Origin: Flavobacteriales bacterium
GTDB taxonomy: Bacteria; Bacteroidota; Bacteroidia; Flavobacteriales; TMED113
DNA: 17,332 nucleotides
Direction of reading: 5' to 3'
Assembly (NCBI GenBank): GCA_002713285.1
Contig: PAVX01000006.1
Coordinates: forward strand, 1 to 17,332
The translations under genes were made by a program, and so were the position numbers. Below, in pieces: positions 15,613-17,332 of the stretch. The first letter of the stretch is position 1, and every line of letters starts with the position of its first letter. The notes beneath the pieces were generated by a model. That model made no database searches, was not told the DNA's origin, and saw only the letters and a program-made list of their open reading frames with translations.

Positions 15613-16695
15613 CTATTTTTCAGATATAAATTTCGATAATAATAAATGAAAATGATGAACACCTTTCTCCATAGTAGGTGAGAAATGTCCTCGATCATAG
15701 AATCTTGATTTCACTCCCTTTTGAACTTGTTCTACAATTTCTTCATCTTCTTGTTCTACTTTATCAAGTTCAGCTCCTGCGCCTGTATTTAATTTACTTT
15801 CATCCCATATATAGCTTAAGAATTTAACTTTTGTTTTTTCAGGCTCTATAGGGATGACTATATTAATAGATAGTCCCCATGGATAAAAATTGAACATCAA
15901 GTTGGGAAATAACCAAAAGTAATATGCGGCTATTTTTTTACCATAATCAACAGAATCAGATGGAATATTAAAGCAGGACTCATCACCTTTTCCAATTCCT
16001 AATTGAAGATTGGAGTATTTAAATACTTCCGTGTCATATTCAGCATAATTTAAGTTTTGTGTAAGTCCTTGATGCACAAATGGAATATGAAAACCTTCTA
16101 AATAATTGTCACAATATAAAGCCCAGTTTCCATTAACAGTATATTCTTTTGAATGCTCTTTTGAAAAGGTGAACTTTTCTATTGGCATCCAACCTATCCT
16201 TTCGTCCATTTCTTTAATTAATTCGTTAAAACCTATCTCAGGACAGATCGATGTAAAATAAAATTGTTTCCATTTATTGATGTCAACTTTTTTTAAGTTG
16301 TCATTTTCAGATGGAAAATTCTCTACATCTTCACACTTAGGCATAAACTTAAATTTTCCACATGTGTCAAATTTCCTTCCGTGATATCTACATATAATTC
16401 CACCATTTAAATTAGTTGGTTCTTCAACTAAAATATTTCCTCTATGTGTACAAACATTACTCATAGAATTAATAGTCCCATGATTATTTACAAGCACCAA
16501 AGGTTCTTCAATAAAATTTTCAATAAAATCATATGGAAAAGCATCACCATGCTTGTTTAATTGATTTTGATCACAAACAAATTGCCAGTATTTTGGAAAC
16601 AGGTTTTCCTTTGTTTTGTTGAATTGTTCTATTGAATAATAGAAACTTGATGGTATAGTTTTTGATTTTTTTATGTTTGGATTTACTAAAGACAC
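15613..16695 (-). CDS. Rieske-type ring-hydroxylating oxygenase, alpha subunit-like
   Basis: This 360-residue oxygenase has an N-terminal Rieske [2Fe-2S] domain with Cys82-X-His84 (CTHRG) and Cys102-X2-His105 (CRYHG), the four cluster ligands. The C-terminal catalytic domain has DNYLEGFHIPFVH (196-208), with bridging Asp196 and iron ligands His203 and His208; Asp317 in QEDEEIVEQVQKG is the likely third ligand. The family also includes choline-type monooxygenases and demethylases; the substrate cannot be told from sequence. The start is GTG at 16695, since no in-frame ATG occurs between it and an upstream stop. No ferredoxin or reductase partner is in the window, so electrons must come from elsewhere. 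It stands alone, convergent with the carboxypeptidase (4-base gap). Confidence 0.92.
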   Translation of the reverse strand: MSLVNPNIKKSKTIPSSFYYSIEQFNKTKENLFPKYWQFVCDQNQLNKHGDAFPYDFIENFIEEPLVLVNNHGTINSMSNVCTHRGNILVEEPTNLNGGIICRYHGRKFDTCGKFKFMPKCEDVENFPSENDNLKKVDINKWKQFYFTSICPEIGFNELIKEMDERIGWMPIEKFTFSKEHSKEYTVNGNWALYCDNYLEGFHIPFVHQGLTQNLNYAEYDTEVFKYSNLQLGIGKGDESCFNIPSDSVDYGKKIAAYYFWLFPNLMFNFYPWGLSINIVIPIEPEKTKVKFLSYIWDESKLNTGAGAELDKVEQEDEEIVEQVQKGVKSRFYDRGHFSPTMEKGVHHFHLLLSKFISEK

Positions 16696-16719
16696 AAATA
16701 AAAAATTATTTTTGCTTCA

Positions 16720-16727
16720 CAAATATA
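16720..16727 (-). promoter_or_regulatory. Candidate Bacteroidota -7 element for the Rieske gene (TATATTTG)
   Basis: On the minus strand TATATTTG matches TAnnTTTG exactly, 24 bases before the GTG start of the Rieske gene. This would give a leader of roughly 15-20 bases. A matching -33 TTTG was not found, so the call rests on one element and its position. Confidence 0.33.
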
Positions 16728-16778
16728 AACTAAATCATCATTATTGATAATTCATTATCTTTATAAAAAACAGAAATT

Positions 16779-17332
16779 ATGAAAAAAATATTACCACTAC
16801 TACTAATATGTTTACTTCCTATTCAAGTCCTACCACAGGCTGATATTGTTGGAGGAGAAGACTGTGATATTTCTGAATATCCATGGCAAGCTGCTCTTTC
16901 TGCATGTGGTTATGCATGTGGAGCATCTGTTATTCATCAGTATTGGGTGATTACAGCAGCACATTGTGTTGAGGATGGTGGTCAAGTTATTTCTACAGAT
17001 TGTCTCACAGTCAAAGTAGGAAGTAGTAGTTCATACGCTTCTGGTGGTGATGAGTATGATGTGGAAGAAATTATTTCACATTCAAATTATGGATGGAATG
17101 GTAACGATATTGCATTATTAAGAATGAAACAACCTATTCAATTTAATGATAATGTACAGCCAGTATCTATTATTTGTTCTGAGCAAGTTTCTGCTGGCGC
17201 TCAGGATGTCGGTGTAATGACTACTATTACAGGTTGGGGAAATACAGAGGGAACAACAACATCAACTTCGCTGCAATATATTGAGGTTCCAATTATTAGT
17301 CCAAATGACCCAGATTTAAATAATCAATTAGC
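16779..17332 (+). CDS. Secreted trypsin-like (S1) serine protease, 3' end cut off
   Basis: The first 184 codons are in the window; the gene runs off the right edge. A signal peptide (MKKILPLLLICLLPIQVLPQ) is followed almost at once by the trypsin N-terminus IVGGE (23-27), so nearly no propeptide remains. The catalytic histidine is His62 in VITAAHC and the catalytic aspartate is Asp110 in NDIALLRM. ITGWGNTEG (150-158) also fits the family. Cys47-Cys63 correspond to the conserved disulfide next to the catalytic His. The catalytic serine (GDSGGP) lies beyond the window, so activity and any T9SS tail cannot be checked. The gene is divergent from the Rieske gene across an 83-base gap. Confidence 0.93.
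   Translation, partial: MKKILPLLLICLLPIQVLPQADIVGGEDCDISEYPWQAALSACGYACGASVIHQYWVITAAHCVEDGGQVISTDCLTVKVGSSSSYASGGDEYDVEEIISHSNYGWNGNDIALLRMKQPIQFNDNVQPVSIICSEQVSAGAQDVGVMTTITGWGNTEGTTTSTSLQYIEVPIISPNDPDLNNQL

Noticed and set aside
16574..16587. Second sigma-54-like site (TGGCAA-N5-TTG, minus strand)
   Set aside because: It lies inside the Rieske coding region, has A where the consensus has C or T, and faces no gene start.

Overview
The window is AT-rich chromosomal DNA from a member of the Bacteroidota, most likely an uncultured marine Flavobacteriales. The evidence is the gene order fabH-accB-accC, the pair asnS-rpoN, type IX secretion (T9SS) C-terminal sorting domains on secreted proteins, ArsR and WXXGXW proteins of Bacteroidota style, start sites without convincing Shine-Dalgarno sequences, and a few TAnnTTTG-like -7 elements. 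No rRNA, tRNA, CRISPR array, transposase or phage gene was seen. No stretch longer than about 205 bases lacks a gene.

Left part (1-7277), housekeeping. The tail of fabH is followed by a 41-bp tandem repeat made of helically phased A/T tracts, then accB and accC (acetyl-CoA carboxylase). dxs (isoprenoid precursor synthesis) converges on accC, and the two stop codons share one palindromic hexamer. A divergent asnS-rpoN-arsR cluster follows, encoding Asn-tRNA synthetase, sigma-54 and a small ArsR-type winged-helix protein.

Middle part (7278-11867), accessory and secreted. A minus-strand pair separated by 5 bases encodes a lysyl oxidase with apparently complete copper and quinone-cofactor residues, Ig-like domains and a T9SS tail, then a secreted seven-bladed Reg_prop beta-propeller. 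A divergent gene encodes a secreted SH3-domain protein.

Right part (11898-17332), mixed. It holds a YwaF/TIGR02206 membrane protein and a small transcription unit of two WXXGXW-repeat exported proteins. That unit has a sigma-54-type -24/-12 sequence in front and an intrinsic terminator behind. Then come a PRX-like1 thioredoxin-fold protein almost touching a secreted M14 zinc carboxypeptidase, a Rieske non-heme iron oxygenase on the minus strand, and a trypsin-like protease cut by the window edge.

The most interesting items are the secreted, potentially active bacterial lysyl oxidase with its propeller neighbour, the sigma-54-type promoter of the WXXGXW unit in a window that also carries rpoN, and the phased A-tract array before accB. 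Several secreted proteins (lysyl oxidase, carboxypeptidase, trypsin-like protease) suggest that this strain modifies or digests extracellular protein; that link is inference.
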